A stretch of 64,000 nucleotides of DNA from OCS116 sp051531935 (GTDB lineage Bacteria > Pseudomonadota > Alphaproteobacteria > Rhizobiales > OSC116), in contig JAOPTR010000001.1 in assembly GCA_051531935.1 (NCBI GenBank), positions 62,001-126,000 of the forward strand, written 5' to 3'. The notes under the pieces are model-generated. The model ran no database searches, was not told the origin of the DNA, and was given only the letters and a program-made list of their open reading frames with translations. Shown here one piece after another: positions 9,343 to 17,635 of the stretch (position 1 is its first letter; every line of letters begins with the position of its first letter). The position numbers and the translations under genes are program-made.

Positions 9343-11010
9343 TTAAACGTGGAATTTTTTAAATTTAAGACGTGTCGGGCGGTCTGCTGCCGAACCTAGT
9401 CTACGTTTCTTATCAACTTCATAATCACTAAAGTTACCTTCAAACCATTCCACATGGCTGTTACCTTCAAATGCCAAAATATGAGTGGCAATACGGTCAA
9501 GGAACCAGCGATCATGGGTAATAACCACGGCACAACCTGCAAAGCTCATCAAAGCATCTTCAAGCGCACGCAAAGTTTCAACGTCCAAATCGTTAGTTGG
9601 TTCATCGAGTAGTAAAACGTTAGAACCTGTTTTAAGCATTTTCGCCAAATGCACACGGTTTCTTTCACCACCAGATAATATGCCAACTTTCTTTTGTTGG
9701 TCGCCACTTTTAAAGTTAAAGGCCGAGCAATAAGCGCGTGAATTACGCTCTAACTTACCCAGTTGAATAATGTCATTACCGTCCGAAATTTCTTCCCACA
9801 CGGTTTTATTTGGGTCAAGTGCATCACGGTTTTGGTCAATATAACCAAGCTGCACAGTTTCACCAACACGAATACTACCCGTATCAGGTTCTTCTTGGCC
9901 CATAATCATTTTAAATAAGGTCGATTTACCCGCGCCGTTGGCACCAATAATACCCACAATACCACCAGGTGGCAGGCGGAAATCCAAATCTTCGATCAAT
10001 AATTTATCACCAAATGCTTTACCAAGCTCATCAGCTTCAATCACCACACCACCCAAACGTTCAGAAGCAGGAATGATAATTTGTGCTGTACGCAAAGCTT
10101 CGCTGTCTTTTTGATCCACCAAATCATTAAACGCCGAAATACGCGCTTTAGATTTTGTTTGGCGGGCTTTGGGGCTAGAGCGCACCCAATCAAGCTCACG
10201 TTCAATGGTTTTCTTACGGTTTTCATCCACACGGGCTTCTTGTGCTAGGCGCTTGGCTTTTTGCTCAAGCCAATTTGTATAATTGCCCTCGTAAGGAATA
10301 CCCTCACCCCGATCAAGTTCCAAAATCCATGCTGTGATGTTATCAAGGAAATAACGGTCATGGGTTACGCAAACAATCGTACCTGTATAATTCACCAAAT
10401 AATTTTGCAACCAGCTAATGGTTTCAGCGTCCAAATGGTTGGTCGGTTCATCGAGTAATAATAAGTCTGGTTTTGCGAGCAACAATGCGCAAATCGCCAC
10501 GCGGCGTTTTTCACCGCCCGACAAAGTCGCAACTTGGGCATCAGCAGGTGGGCAACGTAATGCTTCCATCGCCACTTCAACTTGGTGATCGAGGCTCCAC
10601 GCGTCTACCGAATCAATTTTTTCCTGCAATGCGCTCATTTCTTCCATAAGCTCATCGGTATATTCTTCGGCCACTTTGGCGGCAACAGCATTAAAATCAT
10701 CAAGTAATTTTTTAGTTTCGGCCACGCCAACCATCACATTTTCGACAACGGTTTTGCTTTCGTCTAACTGCGGTTCTTGCGCTAAATAACCAACCTTAAC
10801 ACCGTCGGCAGCATATGCATCACCCGTAATTTCAGTGTCCAGCCCAGCCATAATTTTTAGCAAGGTCGATTTACCACTACCATTTTCACCAACCACACCA
10901 ATATGCGCACCCGGTAAAAAGGAAAGGCGAATGTCTTTAAACAATTGCTTTCCACCTGCAAAGGTTTTAGAAAGTCGATCCATCGTGTAAATATATTGAT
11001 AAGCAGCCAT
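9343..11010 (-). CDS. ettA: energy-dependent translational throttle protein EttA (ABC-F ATPase)
   Basis: A soluble ABC-F ATPase that binds the ribosomal E site and gates entry into elongation according to ATP/ADP. It has two nucleotide-binding domains. The first has Walker A GENGSGKS, signature LSGGEKRR and Walker B LLLLDEPTNHLD; the second has GANGAGKS, LSGGERNR and LLLLDEPTNDLD. The charged P-site interaction linker lies between them. No membrane domain is present. I choose ATG at 11010 (MAAYQYIYTMD) over an in-frame GTG two codons upstream: GAGG lies 5 nt ahead and the resulting 555 aa equals E. coli EttA. It lies 62 bp downstream of an EamA transporter gene and ends in a strong terminator. 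Confidence 0.96.
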   Translation of the reverse strand: MAAYQYIYTMDRLSKTFAGGKQLFKDIRLSFLPGAHIGVVGENGSGKSTLLKIMAGLDTEITGDAYAADGVKVGYLAQEPQLDESKTVVENVMVGVAETKKLLDDFNAVAAKVAEEYTDELMEEMSALQEKIDSVDAWSLDHQVEVAMEALRCPPADAQVATLSGGEKRRVAICALLLAKPDLLLLDEPTNHLDAETISWLQNYLVNYTGTIVCVTHDRYFLDNITAWILELDRGEGIPYEGNYTNWLEQKAKRLAQEARVDENRKKTIERELDWVRSSPKARQTKSKARISAFNDLVDQKDSEALRTAQIIIPASERLGGVVIEADELGKAFGDKLLIEDLDFRLPPGGIVGIIGANGAGKSTLFKMIMGQEEPDTGSIRVGETVQLGYIDQNRDALDPNKTVWEEISDGNDIIQLGKLERNSRAYCSAFNFKSGDQQKKVGILSGGERNRVHLAKMLKTGSNVLLLDEPTNDLDVETLRALEDALMSFAGCAVVITHDRWFLDRIATHILAFEGNSHVEWFEGNFSDYEVDKKRRLGSAADRPTRLKFKKFHV

Positions 11011-11072
11011 GCGCACCTCGTTTGAAAATCAGTTGATCACTTGTAAATGATTCATCAATTGACCGCAAGCCG

Positions 11073-11960
11073 TTACGCTGTTTTTGCGTTTCTGGTCACC
11101 AAATAAATGCCTAAAACTATAGGTATTAGGCCAATATAGTCGCCAACAGGAATGCTTTCGTAAAATACCATCCACCCGTAAAACAGGCCAAGTGGTGGCA
11201 TGATAAAATGCAAGCTCGAAGCTTCGGCTGTGCCTTTTTGTTCAATCAGGTTAAACCAAATAATAAAACTAAACCCAATAATAACCACCAGATAAAACAT
11301 GCTCATTAAAAACTGCGGTTCAAACCAAACCGTTGGCACACTTTCAAATAAAAATGCAGGAATATAAAGCGCAATGGCACCCGCCATATTTTGTACAAAT
11401 AAGCTAAACCAAAAATCCGTATCGCCATTCAGGCGTTTAAACAAAAATGTGGCAGCGCTAAAACTCACCAACGCAATGCACAAAAACCCGATGATATAAA
11501 GCGGCACACCTTCAACACTCACACGGCTTTGTAATATGTAAGCAACACCTATAAAACCAAGCAAAACACCAAATAATTTCTTATAACTAAAAGCGGCCGA
11601 TACAAATAAAAATTGTGCCAGTGTCACCAACACAGGGTTGGCGCTTATAATGGTTGCCACAAGGCCAGAGGGCGTGCCAGGGATGCTTAAGCTATACCAA
11701 CAAAAACCCAAATAACCTGCATTGTTAAGCAAACCCAACAAGCAAAGCTTCAACAATTGTTTGGCACTTATTTTCATCAATCGGCCAAAAATAATGCAAA
11801 GCAACAGAAAAAATAATGAGGTGAGTAAAAACCGAGTTGCCAAAAACCAAAATGGCGGCCAAAATTGCAAACCATATTTCGCCACCGCAAAGGCCGATGC
11901 CCATGTCAGGCAAAACACCAATATCATCAGGCTAGATTTTATATCAAATTTATCACGCAT
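11073..11960 (-). CDS. DMT-superfamily transporter (EamA type)
   Basis: A 295-aa inner-membrane protein with about ten hydrophobic helices arranged as two EamA repeats, for example SLMILVFCLTWASAF at the start and GDYIGLIPIVLGIYLV at the end. The family includes metabolite and amino-acid exporters; the cargo here is unknown. Its ATG overlaps the stop of the carbonic anhydrase gene (TAATG at 11958-11962), so the two are translationally coupled. Possibly co-transcribed with the upstream LysE-type exporter. Confidence 0.88.
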   Translation of the reverse strand: MRDKFDIKSSLMILVFCLTWASAFAVAKYGLQFWPPFWFLATRFLLTSLFFLLLCIIFGRLMKISAKQLLKLCLLGLLNNAGYLGFCWYSLSIPGTPSGLVATIISANPVLVTLAQFLFVSAAFSYKKLFGVLLGFIGVAYILQSRVSVEGVPLYIIGFLCIALVSFSAATFLFKRLNGDTDFWFSLFVQNMAGAIALYIPAFLFESVPTVWFEPQFLMSMFYLVVIIGFSFIIWFNLIEQKGTAEASSLHFIMPPLGLFYGWMVFYESIPVGDYIGLIPIVLGIYLVTRNAKTA

Positions 11961-12625
11961 TAAGTCGATTTCAACTTATGAAACTCTTGAGATTCTTCAT
12001 TTCCAACCCAAACAGTTCCCTGATCTAGGTCAAACCACGAGCCAACCATTTCAAGCTCTCCCGCTTCCACGGCATCTTGAACAAATTTAAAACTGCGCAA
12101 ATTCTTAAGGCTCAACAAAACATTCTGTTGCTCCAAACGCTTCAATTGGTCCCGCTCGCTTAAATCATGGTGATGATCGTGAATATCGTCACTAATGTCC
12201 TTAATCATATTCATCCACTGGCGGGTAAAGCCACGGCCAGTCAAAGCATCAAGTTCCGAAAACGCATCTTGGTTTTCATAGGCAGCCTTAATACCACCGC
12301 AATAACTATGCCCCATCACAATAATCAGCTTCACTTTAAGCTCAGTCACTGCATATTCAATGGCCGCACTAGTGCCATGGTAGCCACCGTCTAACTCATA
12401 TGGCGGCACCAAATTACCAACATTGCGCAAGGTAAACATATCACCTGCTTTGGCCGAAAATATCTGGGTACTGTTCACACGGCTATCGCAACAAGAAATC
12501 ATCATAATTTCAGGGCTTTGGCCTTTCTCGACCAGTTCTTTAAATAATTTTTCGTGTTTTGGGTAAATTTTTTGACGAAAATTCGCATAACCATCTAGTA
12601 AATTCGAGAATTTAACTTTGCGCAT
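11960..12625 (-). CDS. beta-class carbonic anhydrase
   Basis: A zinc enzyme that interconverts CO2 and bicarbonate. The 221-aa sequence has the beta-class signature: SCCDSR, giving Cys45 as zinc ligand with the Asp47/Arg49 dyad, and GHSYCGG, giving His106 and Cys109. There is no signal peptide, so it is cytoplasmic, where it can supply bicarbonate to carboxylases and to carbamoyl phosphate synthase, encoded about 20 kb away. It is coupled by a TAATG overlap to the following EamA gene and lies 62 bp after the LysE-type gene. Confidence 0.94.
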   Translation of the reverse strand: MRKVKFSNLLDGYANFRQKIYPKHEKLFKELVEKGQSPEIMMISCCDSRVNSTQIFSAKAGDMFTLRNVGNLVPPYELDGGYHGTSAAIEYAVTELKVKLIIVMGHSYCGGIKAAYENQDAFSELDALTGRGFTRQWMNMIKDISDDIHDHHHDLSERDQLKRLEQQNVLLSLKNLRSFKFVQDAVEAGELEMVGSWFDLDQGTVWVGNEESQEFHKLKST

Positions 12626-12687
12626 ACTACCCTCATAAAACAGAATCGATAATTTATAATCTATAGATAAGTCGTTATATTTTCAAT

Positions 12688-13302
12688 CTATTTTTCTTTT
12701 ATCAAGGCTAACAAACCACCACCAAGCATTAAAAAACCACCCGAAACGCGGTTGACTATTTTTTCCGATTTCATCAAAAAATTCTTAGCCACATTCACCA
12801 TCACCGTCCACGCACTATCCAATACCAATGCCAACACAAAAAAAGTAACCGACATCAAAGCCAGCTGCGCTGTTATATCACCCTCTGGGTTTAAAAATTG
12901 CGGAAAAAACGCACCAAAAAACACCAATGCTTTAGGGTTGCTAATGGCAACAACAAAACCATGAATGAATATTTTTTTAGGGTTAGGCTTCTGGGCTTCA
13001 ATATCACTTAAACTAGCGCTTGGTGCTGTCCAGGTTTTATAGCCAATATATACAAGGTAAATCACGCCTATCCATTTTATATAGGTAAGTAAATAACCAA
13101 GATTTTCCAACAAGGCGCTCAGCCCAAATGTAACCAATACAAGCAATATCCCCATGGCTAACATACCACCTGCCACAGTTACCATGCCAATTTTAACACC
13201 ATGTTTTAAGCTATTGGCAATCACCACCGCTACAGTCGGGCCAGGGATAATAATTAGAATTCCGCAAGCCAAAACAAATGTTAAATAAGTCGATAAATCC
13301 AT
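12688..13302 (-). CDS. LysE-family amino-acid/metabolite exporter
   Basis: A 204-aa membrane protein with about six helices. The N-terminus LTFVLACGILIIIPGPTVAVVIANSL contains the G-PGP signature of the LysE/RhtB family, known for exporting amino acids such as lysine, homoserine or threonine. The start is ATG 13302 (MDLSTYLTF), because GGAGGG lies 4 nt upstream; an in-frame upstream start adds only eight unlikely residues. It is the first gene of a possible minus-strand group with carbonic anhydrase and EamA. No dedicated LysG-type regulator adjoins it. Confidence 0.88.
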   Translation of the reverse strand: MDLSTYLTFVLACGILIIIPGPTVAVVIANSLKHGVKIGMVTVAGGMLAMGILLVLVTFGLSALLENLGYLLTYIKWIGVIYLVYIGYKTWTAPSASLSDIEAQKPNPKKIFIHGFVVAISNPKALVFFGAFFPQFLNPEGDITAQLALMSVTFFVLALVLDSAWTVMVNVAKNFLMKSEKIVNRVSGGFLMLGGGLLALIKEK

Positions 13303-13390
13303 AAAACCCTCCAAGTTATTTATCATTAAGAGGGCAATCTAATCTCAAGTCAAATTAATTTAACTGATATTTATAGTCATAAATATTGAT

Positions 13391-13427
13391 ACAAACAAAA
13401 ACCACCCCGCGTATCAATTCGGAGTGG
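13391..13427 (-). terminator. rho-independent terminator (minus strand)
   Basis: On the minus strand CCACTCCG pairs with CGGGGTGG (8 bp, one T-G wobble, 10-nt loop) and is followed by TTTTTG. It closes the small membrane-protein gene at 13455-13739. Confidence 0.75.
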
Positions 13428-13454
13428 CATATTGTGCTGAGAAAGCTGTAATTT

Positions 13455-13739
13455 TTAATATTGTAAATGATTATATGAAATGCGTTTACTACCAACGGAT
13501 TGGAATAATTTACTTGTCACCACACACATAATGCCATAGCCCACCGCAAATAAACCAATAATCGCCATCAAAACAGGCATGATATTGGGTAATTTCTGGG
13601 CGTTTATTTGCCAAACATCACCCCCAAAAACAACCACGGAGATAACTGCCAAACCTAAAAGAAACACACCAACAATAAATGCACTTGCATAACTATTTTT
13701 CAAAAATGGGCTAATCACTTTTTCGTTGCGGTTTTTCAT
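13455..13739 (-). CDS. small two-helix membrane protein, unknown
   Basis: A 94-aa protein with two hydrophobic segments, about residues 17-37 (SAFIVGVFLLGLAVISVVV) and 53-75 (IMPVLMAIIGLFAVGYGIMCVV), and a short polar tail. No family recognised. It sits alone between the LysE gene and the divergent glutamine amidotransferase gene, with its own terminator. A real gene is supported by the coherent topology and terminator. Confidence 0.6.
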   Translation of the reverse strand: MKNRNEKVISPFLKNSYASAFIVGVFLLGLAVISVVVFGGDVWQINAQKLPNIMPVLMAIIGLFAVGYGIMCVVTSKLFQSVGSKRISYNHLQY

Positions 13740-13902
13740 AATATTCGTCCGTTGCTTTGCTAATAAATGGCTTTGTCTATTTCTATTGCACCCAATATGC
13801 TATATGAATAAGGCAGCTATTTGCTCAAATTACGGTCAAAACATGAAATGAATATGACAAGATTGCGGCAAACAACACCAAACTCATTGTAAAGAGCGTA
13901 AC

Positions 13903-14673
13903 ATGTGCCGTTTTCTAGCCTATCAAGGCGAAATTAATTATCTATCAGATCATATATTCGAGCCTGAACATTCACTGATTGAACAAAGCCATCACGCCAC
14001 CAAAGGCAAAATGTCGGTTAATGCCGATGGGTATGGCCTCGCGTGGCAAAGTGAAAAATCCGAGCCAGTGGTGTTTAAAGATACAATGCCCGCGTGGGGC
14101 TGCGAAAACCTGCAAAATATTGCATATCATACCCAGTCTCCCACATTCATTGCTCATGTACGTGCATCTACCGCTGCACCCGTCTCGCGGCTCAACTGCC
14201 ACCCCTTCAAACAGGATGGTTGGGTATTCGCTCATAATGGCCAAATTAACGATTATCAACTCATTCAACGCCAAGTCGAAAACGCATTATCCGACAATAT
14301 GTATAATGCCAAAAAAGGCCAAACAGATAGCGAAGTCATTTTTCTTGGCTTATTAGATCATGGTTTCGATGCCGATCCTGTAACCGCTACACAAAACTAT
14401 ATTCGCCATATAGAAAAACTAGGCGCCCAAAAAGACATTCGCAAACCTTTGGTGCTCACTGCTGCCCTATTTAAAGGCGATCGGCTGATTGTGATTCGCT
14501 ATGCCTCCAAGGGAAGGCCTGCGCCAAGCCTGTTTAAACGCCAATGCGGCAACGGCATTTGTTTTGCATCGGAGCCTTATGCCAAAGATGGCACATGGTC
14601 TATTGTGCCAGATGATAGCATCACCGTAGCCACAAAAGGCTCAACAGTTCAAAATTTTGCGCTCGATATTTAA
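13903..14673 (+). CDS. class II glutamine amidotransferase (YafJ-like)
   Basis: The 256-aa sequence starts MCRFLAYQG, so Cys2 becomes the N-terminal nucleophile after Met removal, as in Ntn-type class II amidotransferases. Downstream NADGYGLAW, HVRASTAA and CHPFKQDGWVFAHNGQI complete the glutaminase pocket. The protein is a stand-alone glutaminase domain similar to E. coli YafJ and to EgtC of ergothioneine synthesis. No egtB or egtD lies nearby, so EgtC is not supported. It probably releases ammonia or cleaves a gamma-glutamyl amide; substrate unknown. Confidence 0.85.
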   Translation: MCRFLAYQGEINYLSDHIFEPEHSLIEQSHHATKGKMSVNADGYGLAWQSEKSEPVVFKDTMPAWGCENLQNIAYHTQSPTFIAHVRASTAAPVSRLNCHPFKQDGWVFAHNGQINDYQLIQRQVENALSDNMYNAKKGQTDSEVIFLGLLDHGFDADPVTATQNYIRHIEKLGAQKDIRKPLVLTAALFKGDRLIVIRYASKGRPAPSLFKRQCGNGICFASEPYAKDGTWSIVPDDSITVATKGSTVQNFALDI

Positions 14674-14767
14674 TGTAAAGATTCAACTCATTGGTTTGAT
14701 TCAGGTTTTAAGGCTTTGCACGGCTAAAAGCGCATTTTTCGCGCCAGAGCGAAACCCTGATCCAAAT

Positions 14768-14908
14768 CAAAGATCTAGAACTATAAGCTCATGTTTTGAT
14801 TCAAGTTTCTTCGCTCGTTGCGATCAACACCCCAAAAGAGCCTAAAACGCAGAAGTAGATTCAAACCAAAGTCTTATAGCCATAAGTTAACTCATCACTA
14901 GATCTTTG
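14768..14908. repeat. imperfect 140-bp inverted-repeat element
   Basis: The ends are a perfect 11-bp inverted repeat, CAAAGATCTAG (14768-14778) and CTAGATCTTTG (14898-14908). Internally CTATAAG and TTGATTCAA on the left have partners CTTATAG and GATTCAAACC on the right, so the whole 14674-14915 gap may fold as a long imperfect hairpin. The word GGTTTGATTCAGG also occurs just before the left arm. It looks like a small intergenic palindromic element; no coding capacity is seen. Confidence 0.5.
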
Positions 14909-14915
14909 TTTAAGC

Positions 14916-15359
14916 CTATATCTTCTCTATTTCACCATGATCTTCGTCACAATGCGTATGATTATGCAACACTTCAATAATGCGACAATGCGCAACTTCG
15001 CCATGTTGGCAAGAGTTTATCATACGGGTAAGTTCTGTCTGCAAGCTCTGTAACCGTTTTAACCGGCTATTGACACGTTCTAAATGCGCATTTGCAATGG
15101 CATCTATCTGCTGACAATCTTGTCCCCTCAGCGCGGACAATAAGATCAATTCCTTAATATCATCTAAAGAAAATCCCATTTCGCGCCCATGGCGGATAAA
15201 TTTCAACTTATCCAACGCATCATTATAATACCGCCTTTGCCCACCTTCTGTGCGCACAGGTTCGTCGAGCAATTCTTTTTGCTCATAATATCTAATGGTT
15301 TGAACTTTGGTTTTGGCAAGCTTAGCCAATTCACCAATTGAATATTCTTGTATGGTCAT
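14916..15359 (-). CDS. MerR-family heavy-metal regulator (ZntR/CadR/PbrR-like)
   Basis: A 147-aa dimeric activator. The N-terminal winged helix (residues 5-70) carries YSIGELAKLAKTKVQTIRYYE. The metal-sensing cysteines fit the Zn/Cd/Pb group: Cys82 at the start of the long dimerisation helix, Cys117 and Cys125 in the C-terminal loop, followed by a His/Cys/Asp-rich tail HNHTHCDEDH. This is not the CueR copper pattern. It is transcribed away from the small secreted protein and the CDF exporter, each of which has a promoter with the over-long spacer and dyad typical of MerR targets. Zn, Cd or Pb as inducer is inference. Confidence 0.88.
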   Translation of the reverse strand: MTIQEYSIGELAKLAKTKVQTIRYYEQKELLDEPVRTEGGQRRYYNDALDKLKFIRHGREMGFSLDDIKELILLSALRGQDCQQIDAIANAHLERVNSRLKRLQSLQTELTRMINSCQHGEVAHCRIIEVLHNHTHCDEDHGEIEKI

Positions 15360-15449
15360 GGCTTAAAATATGAGCAATTGCATTTTATATGCAAGTCAAA
15401 TTTGAACAATATTAAATGAACGCAATATGAATAAGCCATTCAGGTTAGC

Positions 15450-15481
15450 TTCACAGCCACTCTATATAGTGGGGGTAGATT
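15450..15481 (+). promoter_or_regulatory. MerR-type promoter of the small secreted protein
   Basis: TTCACA (-35, 15450-15455), a 20-bp spacer, then TAGATT (-10, 15476-15481). The spacer holds the dyad CCACT-N6-AGTGG (15457-15472), centred within 1 bp of the spacer middle. Over-long spacers with a central dyad are the hallmark of promoters untwisted by MerR-family activators. Confidence 0.65.
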
Positions 15482-15532
15482 TAGCGTCACAAAGATGCAA
15501 ATTAAAATAACATAAAATAAAAGAGGGAAATC

Positions 15533-15754
15533 ATGTTAAAATTACTTAAAATACTCGTAGTCTCCACTTTCATCACCAGCCCATTCGCGGCCCTTGCCAA
15601 TACAGGCAATCATGCCACTTACTTCATTGTTAAAGAAGATCCTGCCGATATGATGGTCAAAGGCGGCGCTTCCGGTACTCCAGAAAAAAAGAAAATGGTG
15701 TATGCCGACATCAAAGCCATGGCCGAAAGTTTGGTCAATCTTACAGGTAAATAA
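15533..15754 (+). CDS. small secreted protein linked to metal efflux, unknown
   Basis: A 73-aa precursor with a Sec signal peptide (basic MLKLLK, hydrophobic core, cleavage after ALA near residue 21). The mature part is about 50 residues, without cysteine, with a Met pair (DMMVKGG) and a Lys-rich middle (PEKKKMVY). No family recognised. GAGGG lies ahead of the ATG. The promoter looks MerR-controlled and a strong terminator closes the gene. It stands between the MerR gene and the CDF exporter. A periplasmic metal-stress role is inference from context only. Confidence 0.7.
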   Translation: MLKLLKILVVSTFITSPFAALANTGNHATYFIVKEDPADMMVKGGASGTPEKKKMVYADIKAMAESLVNLTGK

Positions 15755-15766
15755 TCAATAGGTTTT

Positions 15767-15793
15767 AAGGCCTCGCTTTTGCGGGGCTTTTTT
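15767..15793 (+). terminator. rho-independent terminator
   Basis: GCCTCGC-TTTT-GCGGGGC hairpin (one T-G wobble) followed by seven or more T, right after the small secreted protein gene, so the CDF gene needs its own promoter. Confidence 0.9.
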
Positions 15794-15808
15794 ATTTTAA
15801 AATAATAC

Positions 15809-15839
15809 TTGTACCTATAGTCGCTGTAGGGATTATCCT
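15809..15839 (+). promoter_or_regulatory. MerR-type promoter of the CDF metal exporter
   Basis: TTGTAC (-35, 15809-15814), a 19-bp spacer, then TATCCT (-10, 15834-15839). The dyad CCTATAG-TCG-CTGTAGG (15814-15830) fills the spacer. As I recall the pbr/znt/cad-class operators, this is close to that pattern (TTGACT-CTATAG...AGAGGG). It is the strongest evidence that the adjacent MerR controls metal efflux. Confidence 0.8.
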
Positions 15840-15878
15840 CAATTCAAATAAAGATTAGCGAACCAATAGGATAATAAT

Positions 15879-16550
15879 ATGAGTGCAAAATGTGGACATG
15901 ATGTCGCCTTCGATGGCGCCACACCAGAATATAAACGGGCAATTTGGATGGTTATCGCCTTAAATGCGGGCATGTTTATTGTCGAAATTCTCGGCGGCCA
16001 AATGGCCAACAGCCTATCACTCTTCGCCGATGCGATGGACTTTCTGGCCGATGCCGCCACCTATGGCATCTCATTACTGGTCATCGGTATGCCACTCGCC
16101 ATTCGCGCTAAAACAGCCTTGGCAAAAGGCATTAGCCTCACACTTATGGGGTTATTTGTTTTAGGCGGTACCATTTACAATCTGTTTATTTTGGATGTAC
16201 CAGAATATAGCACTATGGGCATCATCGGCCTCATGGCACTCACAGCAAACTTGCTCAGTGTTGCCATATTATATAAGTTTAAAGATGGCGATAGCAACAT
16301 TCGCAGCGTGTGGCTATGTTCGCGTAACGATGCCATCGGCAATATATTGGTTATGGTTGCAGCGGGTGCGGTTTATTACACCCACTCCGCCCTGCCCGAC
16401 CTTATTGTTGCGGGTTTAATGAGCACATTATTCCTATCAAGCTCATATAAAATCATCACCCAAGCGTGGCAAGAAATAAAAACAGGCCAAGCCGTTGGCA
16501 GCAGTTGCTCAATAGATGATAGCGCACATTCACACGATCATGAAGACTAA
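15879..16550 (+). CDS. CDF-family (cation diffusion facilitator) metal transporter
   Basis: A 223-aa inner-membrane protein with about six helices. In helix 2, SLSLFADAMDFLADAA gives the Asp54-x3-Asp58 metal site, where Zn transporters usually have His-x3-Asp. In helix 5, SRNDAIGN has only one matching Asp. The C-terminus ends in a His-rich DDSAHSHDHED and the canonical cytoplasmic domain is short or absent. It likely exports a divalent metal by proton antiport. A MerR-type 19-bp-spacer promoter and the neighbouring ZntR/CadR-like gene support a Zn/Cd/Pb-class ion. The altered site A makes exact ion choice uncertain. Confidence 0.85.
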   Translation: MSAKCGHDVAFDGATPEYKRAIWMVIALNAGMFIVEILGGQMANSLSLFADAMDFLADAATYGISLLVIGMPLAIRAKTALAKGISLTLMGLFVLGGTIYNLFILDVPEYSTMGIIGLMALTANLLSVAILYKFKDGDSNIRSVWLCSRNDAIGNILVMVAAGAVYYTHSALPDLIVAGLMSTLFLSSSYKIITQAWQEIKTGQAVGSSCSIDDSAHSHDHED

Positions 16551-16619
16551 CGCAAAGGGTGCCGTATTCTCATAGCACCCTCCTTGCCCTCCTACAAAAG
16601 TAACCTTATGTTTATATCC

Positions 16620-17483
16620 TCACTCATAAACATATGGCGCCTTTTGCAATTCATCAAATTGCGGTTTGTCATGCTGAACCCATAAACTAGCACCTGTTTG
16701 CTGCATAACTTTCTCAACCAATTCAAGTGAAGCTTTGGCTTTTTTAGACCTCTTACTTTCAATACTAGATCTTTGCTCCCAAGCAGCAGCCGAAACAACC
16801 ATATCACCCGAGAGTATAACGGCTTTGGTTTTTGGCAAATCCACAAATAAAACTTGATGTCCAACCGTATGGCCAGGTGTTGATATAATCACAACACTTC
16901 CATCACCAAAAACATCATAATTGCCATCAATTCCTTGCGCTCGAGGAATTAAATCTTGATAGTCGCGTTTCATAAAACCTACCAAGCTTGCCAAACCGCC
17001 CTTTGCAACCTTCAATTCTTTTTCCTGCACCAGCCATGTGGCCGTGTCAAAATATTTAGCATTGCCTGTATGGTCAAGGTGCATATGCGAAAACGCAATA
17101 TATTCAATTTTCTTTGGGTTAATATTAGCCTCTTCAAATTGCGAAGCCAAAGTGGTTTTTACTTTAAAAATTAAACTGCCGCCGCCTTCAATTTTACCTT
17201 TTGGCTTATCAATAAGCCCATCATCCAAACCCGTGTCCCACATGAGCATTCCATCAGGATGCTTAATTAAATAACAAGGGCTTGCACTTTCCGCTGTTTC
17301 ACCTACCGCTCTCGTTGGATCAACATTGTTGGCATTCAGAATAGTCAACTCACCACATTCAAACACCATGAGATTCACATCAACACTGCCCGTAGATTTT
17401 ATATTTTTTGCGTCAATTTCTCCCATTGCCGTTAGTGATAATGCACATAATGCAACGCCCGCCAATTTATTTAAAATATTCAT
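16620..17483 (-). CDS. exported metallo-beta-lactamase-fold hydrolase (AHL-lactonase-like), copy 1
   Basis: A 287-aa protein with an N-terminal signal peptide and the dinuclear zinc motif SHMHLDHTGN (HxHxDH), then STPGHTVGHQ and a late HD (VQHDKPQF) that completes the site. This order resembles the AHL-lactonase-like branch of the MBL superfamily. Export would place it in the periplasm, unlike cytoplasmic AiiA/AttM, so quorum quenching is only one possibility. ATG 17483 is chosen over a GTG two codons earlier because GAGGG lies 5 nt ahead. It is a tandem paralogue of the next upstream gene, about 150 bp away. Confidence 0.8.
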   Translation of the reverse strand: MNILNKLAGVALCALSLTAMGEIDAKNIKSTGSVDVNLMVFECGELTILNANNVDPTRAVGETAESASPCYLIKHPDGMLMWDTGLDDGLIDKPKGKIEGGGSLIFKVKTTLASQFEEANINPKKIEYIAFSHMHLDHTGNAKYFDTATWLVQEKELKVAKGGLASLVGFMKRDYQDLIPRAQGIDGNYDVFGDGSVVIISTPGHTVGHQVLFVDLPKTKAVILSGDMVVSAAAWEQRSSIESKRSKKAKASLELVEKVMQQTGASLWVQHDKPQFDELQKAPYVYE

Positions 17484-17581
17484 ATTCACCCTCTTGTTTT
17501 CAAAACATCAATTATTGCCTTTGTTTAAAGCAACATGCTGACGCCAACCTGAACGCATCGAAACATTCATAAATGACAAAA

Positions 17582-17613
17582 TAAAAAAGCCGCAAACCAA
17601 TTGGCTTACGGCT
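17582..17613 (-). terminator. rho-independent terminator between the two MBL genes
   Basis: On the minus strand AGCCGTAAGCC pairs with GGTTTGCGGCT (11 bp including G-T wobbles, loop AATT), followed by TTTTTT. It lies 22 bp after the upstream copy's stop, so the two paralogues are at least partly transcribed separately. Confidence 0.85.
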
Positions 17614-17635
17614 AATTATTTAAACTCACCCCCCC

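Noticed and set aside
13903..14673. Naming the class II amidotransferase EgtC (ergothioneine synthesis)
   Set aside because: No egtB or egtD partner is in the window; similarity alone fits YafJ equally well.
16556..16581. Hairpin AGGGTGC/GCACCCT after the CDF gene as a terminator
   Set aside because: It is a 7-bp stem but has no T-run on either strand, so it does not qualify as a rho-independent terminator; a rho-dependent or structural role cannot be judged.
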